Under the pieces are notes generated by a model that was given only the letters and a program-made list of their open reading frames with translations, was not told the origin of the DNA and did no database searches. A stretch of 64,000 nt of DNA, from assembly GCF_051401765.1 (NCBI RefSeq), contig NW_027480422.1:24322001-24386000 (forward strand), in the 5' to 3' direction. Within the stretch, counting starts at the first letter, position 1. Each line of letters begins with the position of its first letter. The translations under genes and the position numbers were made by a program. The stretch is from Calliopsis andreniformis (Eukaryota > Arthropoda > Insecta > Hymenoptera > Andrenidae). Positions 1-11,732 of this stretch are shown here, one piece after another.

Positions 1-55
1 CACCAGATCCAATAGTTAGGGCCTAAGAAGTCAACGCCAGAAGCATAAAATACCA

Positions 56-63
56 TATAAATA
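56..63 (+). other. TATAAATA motif in the AT-rich half of the monomer (example)
   Basis: The largest subfamily reads CATATAAATACAACAG or AATATAAATACAACAG here, which contains a TATA-box-like octamer. Other subfamilies have AATAAAAATGC, AAAATAAATAG, CGATATATGTAC, AACATAAGTATA or AACCCAAGTAC in the same place. A promoter role is not supported by anything else seen; the site is mainly useful for typing monomers. Confidence 0.4.
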
Positions 64-965
64 CAACAGCTTTTCCATCGTATATAATGTATATTTGCAA
101 ACAGTGTGAAAGTAAAGGTCATTTCTACGTTCCGGGCAACCTAGGCTTAACTGTAGGGCGTCGCTCCACCAGATCGAATAGTTAGGGCCTTAGAAGTTAA
201 AGCCCGAAGCATGAAATACGAAATAAATAGAACAGTTTTTCCATTGTATAGAACGAATAATTGCAACCAGTGTAAAAGTTATGGTCATTTCTGCGTTCCG
301 GGCAAGCTTGGCTTAACTCCAGGGCGTTGCTCCACAAGATCGAATAGTTAGGGCCTTAGAAGTCAATGCCCGAAGCATAAAACACATTAAAAATACAACA
401 GTTTTTCCATCGTATAAAATGAATAATTGCAATCAGTGTAAAGGTAATGGTCATTTCTATGTTCCGGGCAACCTCGGCTTAACTCCAGGGCGTTGCTCCA
501 CCAGATCGAATAGTTAGGGACTTTGAATACAACGCTAGAACCATAAAATACAATAAAAATGCACCAGTTTTTCCATTGTATAACAGGGATAACTGCAACC
601 AGTGTGAAAGTACTGGTCATTTCTACGGTCCGGGTACCCTAGGCTTCACTCTAGGGCGTTGCTCCACCAGATCGAAAAGTTAGGGCCTAATAAGTCAACG
701 CCAGAAGCATAAAATACAATATAAGTACAACAGTGTTTCCCTTGTATAACAGGAATAATTGCAACCAGAGTGAAATCTATGGTCATTTCTACGTTCCGGG
801 CAACCTAGGTCTCACTCTAGGGCGTTGCTCCACCACATCGAATAGTTAGGGCCTTAGAAGTCAAGGCCAGAAGCCTAAAATACAACCCAAGTACAACAGT
901 TTTACCATCGTATAAAATGAATAATCGCAAACAGTGTGAAGGTAATGGCCATTACTACGTCCCGG

Positions 966-994
966 GCAACCTAGGCTTCACTCTAGGGCGTTGC
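966..994 (+). other. Imperfect inverted repeat within the monomer (example)
   Basis: GCAACCTAG (966-974) can pair with CTAGGGCGTTGC (983-994): CTAG with CTAG, then a 3-nt bulge (GGC), then GCAAC with GTTGC. This gives nine base pairs around an 8-nt loop (GCTTCACT). The element recurs in most monomers in the common form; subfamilies with CTTAACTCC, CCATGG or GGGCAAGC weaken it. It is a potential cruciform or hairpin; function is unknown. Confidence 0.75.
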
Positions 995-1509
995 TCCACC
1001 AGACCGAACAGTCAGCGACTTGCGAGTCAACTCCCGAAGCATAAAATACAAAATAAATAGAACAGTTTTTCCATTGTATAGAACGAATAATTTCAACCAG
1101 TGTAAAAGTTATGGTCATTTCTACTATCCGGGCAACCTTGGCTTAACTCCAGGCTGTTGCTCCACCAGATCGAATAGTTAGGGACTTTGAATACAACGCC
1201 AGAGGCATAAAATACAATAAAAATGCAACAGTTTTTCCATTGTATAACAGGAATAACTGCAACCAGTGTGAAAGTACTGGTCATTTCTACGTTCCGTGTA
1301 GCCGAGGCTTCACTCCAGGGCGTTGCTCCACCAGATCGAATAGCTAGAGACTTAGAATTCAGCGCCAGAAGAATAAAATGCAACTTAAGTACAACAGCTT
1401 TACCATCGCATAAAATGAATAATCGCAAACAGTGTGAAGGTAATGGTCACTTCTACGTTCCGGGCAACCTAGGCTTCACTCTAGGGCGTTGCTCTACCAG
1501 ATCGAATAG

Positions 1510-1520
1510 TTAGGGCCTAA
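1510..1520. other. Short palindrome TTAGGGCCTAA (example)
   Basis: TTAGG and CCTAA are reverse complements around a central G. It follows the conserved CAGATCGAATAG in many monomers; variants read TTAGGGACTT or CTAGGGACTT and lose the symmetry. Confidence 0.6.
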
Positions 1521-1822
1521 GAAGTCAACGCCAGAAGCATAAAATACAATATAAGTGCAACAGTTTTTCCATCGTATAAAACGAATACTTGCAACCAGTA
1601 TGAAAGCTATGGTCATTTCTACGTTCCAGGCAACCTAGGCTTCACTCTAGGGCGTTGCTCCACCAGATCGAATAGTGAGGGCCTAAGAAGTCAACGACAG
1701 AAGCATAAAATACAATATAAGTACAACAGTTTTTCCATCGTATAAAACGAGTAATTGCAACCAGTATGAAAGCTATGGTCATTTCTACGTTCCGGGCAAC
1801 CTAGGCTTCACTCTAGGGCGTT

Positions 1823-1988
1823 GCTCAACCATATCGAATAGCTACGGCCCTAGAAGATAACGCCATAACTATAACATACAATATAAATACAACAGTCTTT
1901 CCATCGTATAAAACGGATAATTGCAACCAGTCTGATAGTTATGGTCATTTCTACGTTCCGGGCAAGCTAGGCTTCACCACAGGGCGTT
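1823..1988. repeat. Diverged monomer (CTCAACCATATCG type), half-cassette
   Basis: This monomer has CTCAACCATATCG in place of CTCCACCAGATCG, then CTACGGCCCTAGAAG, CCATAACTATA, CAGTCTGATAG and GGGCAAGCTAGGC. The same monomer forms the second half of the two-monomer cassette found elsewhere (for example 30690-31021). Here its usual left partner is absent. Its copies lie at 16419 and 26872. Confidence 0.8.
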
Positions 1989-2040
1989 GCTCCAGCAGAT
2001 CGAATAGTTAGGGCCTAAGAAGTCAACGCCAGAAGCATAA

Positions 2041-3348
2041 AATACGATATATGTACAACACTTTTTCCATCGTATAGAATGAATAATTGCAACCAGTGTG
2101 CAAGTAATGGTCATTTCTACGTTCCGAGCAACCTAGGTTTCGCTCCATGGCGTTGATCCACCACATCGAATAGTTAGGGCCTTAGAAGTCAATGCCAGAA
2201 GCATAAAATACAATATAAATACAACAGTTTTTTCATCGTATAACAGGAATAATTGCAACAAGCCTGAAGGTAATGGTCATTTCTACGTTTCGGGTAACCT
2301 AGGCTTCACTCTAGGGCGTTGCTCCACCAGATCGAATAGCTAGGGACTTAGAATTCAACGCCAGAAGAATAAAATACAACATAAGTATAACAGTTCTTCC
2401 ATCATATAAAATGTATAATTGCAAGCAGTGTGAAGGTAATGGTCATTTCTACGTTCCGGGCAACCTAGGCTTCACTCTAGAGCATTGCTCCACCAGATCG
2501 AATAGTTAGGGCCTAAGAAGACAACGCCAGATGCATAAAATACAATATAAATACAACAGCTTTTCCATCGTATATAATGTATATATGCAAACAGTGTGAA
2601 AATAAAGGTCATTTCTACGTTTCGGGCAACCTAGGCTTCACTCTAGGGCGTTATTCCACCAGATCGATTAGTTAGGGCCCAAGAAGTCAACGCCAGAAGC
2701 ATAAAATACAATATAAATACAACAGCATTTCCATCATATAATGTATATTTGCAAACAGTGTGAAAGTAAAGGTCATTTCTACGTTCCGGGCAACCTAGGC
2801 TTCACTATACAGCATTGCTCCACCAGACCGAATAGTTAGGGACTTTGAATACAACGCTAGAAGCATAAAATACAACATAAGTATACCAGTTCTTCCGTCG
2901 TATAAAATGGATAATTGCAAGCAGTGTGAAGGTAATGGGCATTTCTACGTTCCGGGCAACCTAGGCTTCACTCTAGAGCATTGCTCCACCAGATCGAATA
3001 GTTAGGGCCTAAGAAGTCAACGCCAGAAGCATAAAATACGATATATGTACAACACTTTTTCCATCGTATAGAATGAATAATTGCAACCAGTGTGCAAGTG
3101 ATGGTCATTTCTACGTTCCGAGCAACCTAGGTTTCGCTCCATGGCGTTGCTCCACCACATCGAATAGTTAGGGCCTTAGAAGTCAATGCCAGAAGCATAA
3201 AATACAATATAAATACAACAGTTTTTTCATCGTATAACAGGAATAATTGCAACGAGCCTGAAGGTAATGGTCATTTCTACGTTTCGGGTAACCTAGGCTT
3301 CACTCTAGGGCGCTGCTCCACCAGATCGAATAGCTAGGGCCTAAGAAG
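2041..3348. repeat. Local 6-mer (994 bp) and 5-mer (828 bp) repeats
   Basis: AATACGATATATGTACAACA at 2041 recurs at 3035 (offset 994, six monomers less 2 bp), with its downstream monomers also matching. Another stretch, ACAACGCCAGATGCATAAAA at 2521, recurs at 3349 (offset 828, five monomers less 2 bp). Copies are partial and interleaved, consistent with successive unequal exchanges. Confidence 0.8.
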
Positions 3349-4310
3349 ACAACGCCAGATGCATAAAATACAATATAAATACAACAGCTTTTCCATCGTA
3401 TATAACGTATATATGCAAACAGTGTGAAAGTAAAGGTCATTTCTACGTTTCGGGCAACCTAGGCTTCACTCTAGGGCGTTGTTCCACCAGATCGATTAGT
3501 TAGGGCCTAAGAAGTCAACGCCAGAAGCATAAAATACAATATAAATACAACAGCATTTCCATCGTATATAATGTATATTTGCAAACAGTGTGAAAGTAAA
3601 GATCATTTCTACGTTCCGGGCAACCTAGGCTTCACTCTAGGGCGTTGTTCTACCAGATCGAACAGTTAGGACCTAAGAAGTCAACGCCAGAAGCATAAAA
3701 TACAATATAAATACAACAGCTTTTCCATCGTATATAATGTATATTTGCAAACAGTGTGAAAGTAAAGGTCATTTCTACGTTCCGGGCAACCTAGGCTTAA
3801 CTGTAGGGCGTCGCTCCACCAGATCGAATAGTTAGGGACTAAGAAGCCAACGCCAGAAGCATAAAATACGATATATGTACAACAGTTTTTCCATCGTATA
3901 GAACGAATAATTGCAACCAGTGTAAAAGTTATGGTCATTTCTACGTTCCGGGCAACCTTGGCTTAACTCCAGGGCGTTGCTCCTCCAGATCGAATAGTTG
4001 GGGACTTTGAATACAACGCCAGAAGAATAAGATACAATAAAAATGCAACAGTTTTTCCATTGTATAACAGGAATAATTGCAACCAGTGTGAAAGTACTGG
4101 TCACTTCTACGTTCCGGGTAGCCTAGGCTTCACTCCAGGGCGTTGATCCACCAGATCGAATAGCTAGGGACTTAGAATTCAACGCCAGAAGAATAAAATA
4201 CAACTTAAGTACAACAGCTTTACCATCGTATAAAATGAAAGATCGCAAACAGTGTGAAGGTAATGGTCACTTCTACGTTGCGGGCAACCTAGGCTTCACT
4301 CTAGGGCGTT
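3349..4310. repeat. Mixed satellite monomers, no long HOR resolved
   Basis: About six monomers of mixed subfamilies (AATATAAATAC, CGATATATGTAC, AATAAAAATGC and AACTTAAGTAC types). Individual monomers resemble those in the 1-2520 block, but their order differs. No gene and no non-satellite sequence was seen. Confidence 0.8.
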
Positions 4311-4642
4311 GGTCCACCAAATCCAATAGCTAGGGCCTAAGAAGTCAACGCCAGGAGCACCAAACACAAAATAAATACAACAGTTTTTCCATCTTATAAA
4401 ACGAATAATTGCAACCAGTATCAAGTCTATGGTCATTTCTACGTTCCGGGCAACCTAGGCTTCACTCTAGGGCGTTGCTCAACCATATCGAATAGCTACG
4501 GCCCTAGAAGACAAAGAAATAACTACAAAATACAATATAAATACAACAGTCTTTCCATCGTATAAAACGGATAATTGCAACCAGTCTGATAGTTATGGTC
4601 ACTTCTACGTTCCGGGCAAGCTAGGCTTCACCATAGGGCGTT
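4311..4642. repeat. Two-monomer cassette, copy 1
   Basis: The left monomer begins GGTCCACCAAATCCAATAGC and carries CCAGGAGCACCAAACACAAA. The right monomer begins GCTCAACCATATCG and carries CTACGGCCCTAGAAG, CAGTCTGATAG and GGGCAAGCTAGG. This copy has a private change in the right monomer (ACAAAGAAATAACTAC where others read ACAACGCCATAACTAC). The pair recurs eleven times in the window. Confidence 0.85.
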
Positions 4643-5159
4643 GCTTCACCAGATCGAATAGTTAGGGCCTAAGAAGTCAACGCCAGAAGCATAAAATACA
4701 ATATAAATACAACAGTGTTTCCATTGTGTAACAGGATTAGTTGCAACCAGTGTGAAAGCTATGGTCATTTCTACGTTCCGGGCAACCTAGGCTTCACTCT
4801 AGGGCGTTGCTCCACCAGATCGAATAGCTAGGGACTTAGAATTCAACGCCAGAAGAATAAAATACAACTTAAGTACAACAGCTTTACCATCGTATAAAAT
4901 GAATAATCGCAAACAGTGTGAAGGTAATGGTCACTTCCACGTTCCGGACAACCTAGGCTTCACTCTAGGGCGTTGCTCCACCAGATCGAATAGTTAGGGC
5001 CTTAGAAGTCAATGCCCTAAGCATAAAATACATTAAAAATACAACAGTTTTTCCATCGTATAAAATGAATAATTGCAGTCAGTGTAAAGGTAATGGTCAT
5101 TTCTACGTTCCGGGCAACCTGGGCTTCACTCTAGGGCGTTGCTCCACCAGATCGAATAG
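4643..5159. repeat. Satellite monomers of standard type
   Basis: About three monomers, including AATATAAATAC and AACTTAAGTAC subfamily members. They resemble monomers of the 1-2520 and 28570-31888 blocks but are not part of a resolved HOR. Confidence 0.75.
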
Positions 5160-6479
5160 TTAGGTCCTAACAAGTCAACGCCAGAAGCATAAAGCACAAT
5201 ATAAATACAAAAGCTGTTCCATCGTATAAAACGAATAATTGCAACCAGTGTGAAAGTGACGGGCATTTCTTCGTTCGGGCATCCTAGATATAACCCTGAG
5301 GCGTTGCTCCTCCAGATCGATTAGTTAGGGCCTCAGAAGTCAACGCCAGAAGCATAAAACACAATATAAATACAACAGCTTTTCCATCGTATAAAACGAA
5401 TAATTGCAACCAGTGCGAAAGTGATGGTCGTTTCTACGTTCTGGGATACCTAGCCTTCACTCAAGGGCGTTGGTCCACCACATCTAATAGCTACGGCCTT
5501 AGAAGTCAACGCCAGAAGCATAAAATACTATACAAATACAAGGGTTTCTCCATCGTATAAAATGAATAATTGCAAACAGTGTGAAAGGAATTGTCATTTC
5601 CACGTTCAGGGCAACCTAGGCTTCACTCTAGGGCGTTGCTCCACCAGATCGAATAGCTAGGGCCTTAGAAGTCAACGCCCGAAGCATAAAATCCAATAAA
5701 GATACAACAGATTTTCCATCGTATAACGGGAATAATTGCAACCAGTGTGAAAGTATTGGCCATTTCTACGTTCCGGGCAACCTAGGCTTCACTCTAGGGC
5801 GCTGGCCCACCAGATCGAATAGTTAGGGCCCAAGAAGTCAACGACACAAACATAAAATACAAAATAAATACAACACCTTTTCCATCTTATAAAACGAATA
5901 ATTGCAACCAGTGTGAAAGTTATGCTCATTTCTACGTTCCGGGCAATCTAGGCTTCACTCTAGGACCTTGCTCCACCAGATCGAATAGTTAGGTAGTAAG
6001 AAGTCATCGCCAGAAGCATAAAACACAATATAAATACAACAGCTGTTCCATGGCATAAAACGAATAATTGCAACCAGTGTGAAAGTGACGGCCATTTCTA
6101 CGTTCGGGCATCCTAGATATAACTCTGAGGCGTTGCTCCGCCAGATCGAATAGTTAGGGCCTCACAAGTCAACGCCAGAAGCATAAAACACAATATAAAT
6201 ACAACAGCTGTTCCATACTATAAAACGAATAATTGCAACCAGTGTGAAAGTAATGGTCACTTCTACGTTCCGGGATACCTAGGCTTCACTCTAGGGCGTT
6301 GTTCCACCATAACTAACAGTTAGGGCCTAAGGAGTCAACGTCACAAGCATAAAATACAATATAAATACAAGAGTTTTTCCAACGTATAGCTGGAATAATT
6401 GCAACCAGTGTGAAAGTAAGGGTCATTTCTACGTTCCGGGCAACCTATGCTTCGCTCTAGGGCGTTCCTCCGCCAGATC
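5160..6479. repeat. Diverged monomer island with a 5-mer repeat (829 bp)
   Basis: Monomers here differ most from the rest. Two carry CGTTCGGGCATCCTAGATAT (5272 and 6101, offset 829 bp, five monomers less 1 bp), which loses one base of the usual CGTTCCGGG and alters the dyad downstream. Other changes include AGCTGTTCCA, GGGATACCTAG and CCATAACTAACAG. No long-range identical partner was found in this window, so the segment looks older or unhomogenised. Confidence 0.8.
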
Positions 6480-6492
6480 GAATAGCTAGCGA

Positions 6493-7640
6493 CTTAGAAG
6501 TCAACGCCAGAAGCATAAAATACAATAAAAATCCAACAGTTTTTCCATCGTATAACAGGAATAATTGCAACCAGTGTGAAGGTAATGGTCATTTCTACTT
6601 TCCGGGCAACCTAGGCTTCACTCTAGAGCTTTAGTCCACCAGATCGAATAGCTAGCGACATAGAAGTCAACGCCAGAACATTAAAATACAATAAAAATAC
6701 AACAGTTTTCCAACGTATAACTGGAATAATTGCAACCAGTGTGAAGGTAAGGGTCATTTCTACGTTCCGGGCAACCTAGGCTTCACTCTAGGGCTTTAGT
6801 CCACCAGATCGAATAACTAGCGATATAGAAGTGAACGCCACAACATTAAAATACAATAAAAATTCAACAGTTTTCCAACGTATAACTGGAATAATTGCAA
6901 CCAGTGAGAAAGTAATAGCCATTTCTGCGTTCCGGGCAACCTAGGCTTTACTCTAGGGCGTTGCTCCACCAGATCGAATAGCTAGCGACATAGAAGCGAA
7001 CGCCACAACATTAAAATACAATACAAATACAACAGTTTTCCACCGTATAACCGGAATAATTGCAACCAGTGTGAAAGTAATGGTCATTTCTGCGTTCCGG
7101 GCAACCTAGGCTTTACTCTAGGGCGTTGCTCCACCAGATCGAATAGCTAGGGACTTAGAATTCATCGCCAGACGCATAAAATACAATAAAAATACAACAG
7201 TTTTTTCATCGTATAACAGGAATAATTGCAACCAGTGTGAAGGTAATGGTCATTTCTACGTTCCGGGCAACCTAGGCTTCACACTAGGGCTTTAGTCCAC
7301 CAGATCGAATAGCTAGCGACATAGAAGTCAACGCCACAACATTAAAATACAATAAAAATACAACAGTTATCCAACGTATAACTGGAATAATTGCAACCAG
7401 TGTGAAGGTAATGGTCATTTCTACGTTCCGGGCAACCTAGGCTACACTCTAGGGCTTTAGTCCACCAGATCGAATAGCTGGCGATATAGAAGTGAACGCC
7501 ACAACATTAAAATACAATAAAAATACAACAGTTTTCCAACGTATAACTGGAATAATTGCAACCAGTGTGAAAGTAATGGTCATTTCTGCGTTCCGGGCAA
7601 CCTAGGCTTTACTCTAGGGCGTTGCTCCACCAGATCGAAT
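6493..7640. repeat. Short-monomer subfamily (ACATTAAAATAC type), 4-mer HOR of 661 bp
   Basis: Monomers carry TAGCGACATAG or TAGCGATATAG, ACATTAAAATAC in place of GCATAAAATAC, and CAGTTTTCCAACGTATAACTGG, which lacks one T of the usual T-run. Members have ACATT at 6678, 6843, about 7008, 7339 and 7504. The pairs 6678/7339 and 6843/7504 are both 661 bp apart (four monomers less 3 bp). The right-hand part falls inside the 10,453-bp unit and is copied near 17630-18093. Confidence 0.85.
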
Positions 7641-7750
7641 AGCTAGGGACTTTGAATTCATCGCCAGACGCATAAAATACAATAAAAATACAACAGTTTT
7701 TTCATCGTATAACACAAGTCATTGCAACAAGTGTGATGGTAAAGGTCATT

Positions 7751-9741
7751 TCTACGTGTCGGGCAACCTAGGCTTCACTCTAGGGCGTTGCTCCACCAGA
7801 TCGAATAGTTAGGGCCTAAGAAGTCAACGCCAGAAGCATAGAATACAATAAAAATACAACAGTTTTTCCATCGTATAAGAGGAATAACTGCAACCAGTGT
7901 GAAGGTAATGGCCATTACTACGTTCCGGGCAACCTAGGCTTCACTCTAGGGCGTTGCTCTACCAGATCGAATAGCTAGCGATATAGAAGTCATCGTCAGA
8001 GGCATAAAATACAATAAAAATACAATAGCTTTTGCATCGTATAAAATGAATAATTGCAATCAGTGTGAATGTAATGGTCATTTCTACGTTCCGCGTAGCC
8101 TAGGCTTCACTCTAGGGCGTTGCACCACCATATCCAATTGCTAGCGACATAGAAGTCAACACCAGAAGCATAAAATACAATAAAAACACAACAGTTTTTC
8201 CAACGTATAAATGGAATAATTGCAACCAGTGTGAAGCTAATGGTCATTTCTACGTTCCGGGCAACCTAGGCTTCCCTCTAGGGCGTTGGTCCACCAGATC
8301 GCATAGTTAGGGCCTATGAAGTCAATGCAAGAAGATAAAATACAAAATAAATTCAACAGTTTTTCCATCGTATAACACAAGTCATTGCAACAAGTGTGAT
8401 GGTAATAGTCATTTCTACGTTCCGGGCAACCTAGGCTTCACTCTAGGGCGTTGCTCCACCAGATCGAATAGTTAGGGCCTAAGAAGTCAACGCCAGAAGC
8501 ATAGAATACAATAAAAATACAAGAGTTTTACCATCGTATAAGAGGAATAACTGCAACCAGTGTGAAGGTAATGGTCATTTCTACGTTCCGGACAATCTAG
8601 GCTTCACTCTAGGACCTTGCTCTACCAGATCGAATAGTTAGGTAGTAAGAAGTCATCGCCAGAAGCATAAAATACGATATATGTACAACAGTTTTTCCAT
8701 CGTATAGAATGAATAATTGCCACCAGTGTGCAAGTAATGGTCATTTCTACGTTCCGAGCAACCTAGGTTTCGCTCTCTGGCGTTGCTCCACCAGATCGAA
8801 TAGTTAGGGCCTTAGAAGTCAACGCCAGAAGCATAAAATACGATATATGTACAACAGTTTTTCCGTCGTATAGAATGAATAGTTGCAACCAGTGAGAAAG
8901 TAATGGTCATTTCTACGTTCCGAGCAACCTAGGTTTCGCTCTATGGCGTTGCTCCACCACATCGAAAAGTTAGGGCCTTAGAAGTCAATGCCAGAAGCAT
9001 AAAATACAAGATAAATACAACAGTTTTCTCATCGTATAACAGGAATAATTGCAACAAGCCTGAAGTTAATGGACATTTCTACGTTTCGGGTAAACTAGGC
9101 TTCACTCTACGGCGTTGCTCTACCAGATCGAATAGCTAGGGACTTAGAATTCAACGCCAGAAGAATAAAATACAACATAAGTATAACAGTTCCTCCATCG
9201 TATAAAATGTATAATTGCAAGCAGTGTGAAGGTAATGGTCATTTCTACGTTCCGGGCAACCTAGGCTTCACCCTAGAGCATTGCTCCAACAGATCGATTA
9301 GTTAGGGCCTAAGAAGTCAACGCCAGAAGCATAAAATACAATATAAATACAACAGCATTTCCATCGTATATAATGTATATTTGCAAACAGTGTGAAGGTA
9401 AACGTGATTTCTACGTTCCGGGCAACCTAGGCTTCACTCTAGGGCGTTGTTCCACCAGATCGATTAGTTAGGGCCTAAGAAGTCAACGCCAGAAGCATAA
9501 AATACGATATAAATACAACAACTTTTCCATCGTATATAATGTATATTTGCAAACAGTGTGAAAGTAAAGGTCATTTCTACGTTCCGTGCAACCTAGGCTT
9601 AACTGTAGGGCGTCGCTCAACCAGATCGATTAGTTAGGGCCTTAGAAGTCAACGCCCGAAGCATGAAATACAAAATAAATAGAACAGTTTTTCCATTGTA
9701 TAAAACGAATAATTGCAACCAGTGTGAAAGTTATGGTCATT
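7751..9741. repeat. 12-mer HOR (1,991 bp), unit 1 of long copy 1
   Basis: TCTACGTGTCGGGC occurs at 7751, 9742 and 11733, giving a 1,991-bp period (twelve monomers less 1 bp). This unit alone of the three carries CCGCGTAGCC near 8092; the next two read CCGCGTAACC. The same private base is present at the matching place in long copy 2 (near 18545). Confidence 0.92.
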
Positions 9742-11732
9742 TCTACGTGTCGGGCAACCTAGGCTTCACTCTAGGGCGTTGCTCCACCAGATCGAATAGT
9801 TAGGGCCTAAGAAGTCAACGCCAGAAGCATAGAATACAATAAAAATACAACAGTTTTTCCATCGTATAAGAGGAATAACTGCAACCAGTGTGAAGGTAAT
9901 GGCCATTACTACGTTCCGGGCAACCTAGGCTTCACTCTAGGGCGTTGCTCTACCAGATCGAATAGCTAGCGATATAGAAGTCATCGTCAGAGGCATAAAA
10001 TACAATAAAAATACAATAGCTTTTGCATCGTATGAAATGAATAATTGCAATCAGTGTGAATGTAATGGTCATTTCTACGTTCCGCGTAACCTAGGCTTCA
10101 CTCTAGGGCGTTGCACCACCATATCCAATTGCTAGCGACATAGAAGTCGACACCAGAAGCATAAAATACAATAAAAACACAACAGTTTTTCCAACGTATA
10201 AATGGAATAATTGCAACCAGTGTGAAGCTAATGGTCATTTCTACGTTCCGGGCAACCTAGGCTTCCCTCTAGGGCGTTGGTCCACCAGATCGCATAGTTA
10301 GGGCCTATGAAGTCAATGCAAGAAGATAAAATACAAAATAAATTCAACAGTTTTTCCATCGTATAACACAAGTCATTGCAACAAGTGTGATGGTAATAGT
10401 CATTTCTACGTTCCGGGCAACCTAGGCTTCACTCTAGGGCGTTGCTCCACCAGATCGAATAGTTAGGGCCTAAGAAGTCAACGCCAGAAGCATAGAATAC
10501 AATAAAAATACAAGAGTTTTACCATCGTATAAGAGGAATAACTGCAACCAGTGTGAAGGTAATGGTCATTTCTACGTTCCGGACAATCTAGGCTTCACTC
10601 TAGGACCTTGCTCTACCAGATCGAATAGTTAGGTAGTAAGAAGTCATCGCCAGAAGCATAAAATACGATATATGTACAACAGTTTTTCCATCGTATAGAA
10701 TGAATAATTGCCACCAGTGTGCAAGTAATGGTCATTTCTACGTTCCGAGCAACCTAGGTTTCGCTCTCTGGCGTTGCTCCTCCAGATCGAATAGTTAGGG
10801 CCTTAGAAGTCCACGCCAGAAGCATAAAATACGATATATGTACAACAGTTTTTCCGTCGTATAGAATGAATAGTTGCAACCAGTGAGAAAGTAATGGTCA
10901 TTTCTACGTTCCGAGCAACCTAGGTTTCGCTCTATGGCGTTGCTCCACCACATCGAAAAGTTAGGGCCTTAGAAGTCAATGCCAGAAGCATAAAATACAA
11001 GATAAATACAACAGTTTTCTCATCGTATAACAGGAATAATTGCAACAAGCCTGAAGTTAATGGACATTTCTACGTTTCGGGTAAACTAGGCTTCACTCTA
11101 CGGCGTTGCTCTACCAGATCGAATAGCTAGGGACTTAGAATTCAACGCCAGAAGAATAAAATACAACATAAGTATAACAGTTCCTCCATCGTATAAAATG
11201 TATAATTGCAAGCAGTGTGAAGGTAATGGTCATTTCTACGTTCCGGGCAACCTAGGCTTCACCCTAGAGCATTGCTCCAACAGATCGATTAGTTAGGGCC
11301 TAAGAAGTCAACGCCAGAAGCATAAAATACAATATAAATACAACAGCATTTCCATCGTATATAATGTATATTTGCAAACAGTGTGAAGGTAAACGTGATT
11401 TCTACGTTCCGGGCAACCTAGGCTTCACTCTAGGGCGTTGTTCCACCAGATCGATTAGTTAGGGCCTAAGAAGTCAACGCCAGAAGCATAAAATACGATA
11501 TAAATACAACAACTTTTCCATCGTATATAATGTATATTTGCAAACAGTGTGAAAGTAAAGGTCATTTCTACGTTCCGTGCAACCTAGGCTTAACTGTAGG
11601 GCGTCGCTCAACCAGATCGATTAGTTAGGGCCTTAGAAGTCAACGCCCGAAGCATGAAATACAAAATAAATAGAACAGTTTTTCCATTGTATAAAACGAA
11701 TAATTGCAACCAGTGTGAAAGTTATGGTCATT
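9742..11732. repeat. 12-mer HOR (1,991 bp), unit 2 of long copy 1
   Basis: Near-identical to the flanking units. Private variants are CGTATGAAATG near 10029 (others CGTATAAAATG) and AAGTCGACACC near 10144 (others AAGTCAACACC). Both recur at the equivalent unit of long copy 2, near 20482 and 20597. CTCCTCCAG at 10778 and AGTCCACG near 10809 are unique to this unit and absent from 20195-22185. Confidence 0.92.

Larger units (their letters stand above)
1..2520. repeat. 15-monomer block, first of three copies
   Basis: This block aligns to 14597-17116 at a constant offset of 14,596 bp, and through that to 25050-27569. Homology decays from position 2521 (a here, t at 17117). Differences from the other two copies are few. 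One is TTCCATTGTAT near 573, which reads TTCCAATGTAT in both later copies. The window opens inside the block, so its true left end is not visible. Confidence 0.9.

Noticed and set aside
56..63. TATAAATA and AATAAA as promoter and polyadenylation signals.
   Set aside because: Both lie in the AT-rich half of every monomer of some subfamilies, with no associated gene. Low-level satellite transcription is possible but not shown by sequence.
121..145. CENP-B-box-like sequence around TTTCTACGTTCCGGGC.
   Set aside because: Aligned to the minimal box (TTCG, 4 nt, A, 2 nt, CGGG), only 6 of 9 essential positions match, and CpG/A positions needed for binding are wrong. Chance similarity is likely, although a diverged CENP-B-like factor in another lineage cannot be excluded.
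1093..1428. Minus-strand reading frames of 63-111 residues throughout the window, with a recurring motif (IVFYASGVVFKVPNYS, IWWSNALELSQGC).
   Set aside because: They are the satellite read in reverse. A 166-bp unit is 55 codons plus one base, so each monomer shifts frame and stops arrive after at most about two units. Start, stop and length vary with single-base indels. The window shows no splice structure, promoter or sign of protein-level constraint.
1223..1513. Plus-strand reading frames (96 residues here and at 15819 and 26272; 85 residues at 29715; 62 residues at 13355 and 23808).
   Set aside because: Their duplicates follow from the HOR copies, and they overlap minus-strand frames of the same monomers. 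They are read-through of repeat sequence.
1510..1520. TTAGGG as a telomere repeat.
   Set aside because: It occurs once per monomer inside the TTAGGGCCTAA palindrome, never in tandem.
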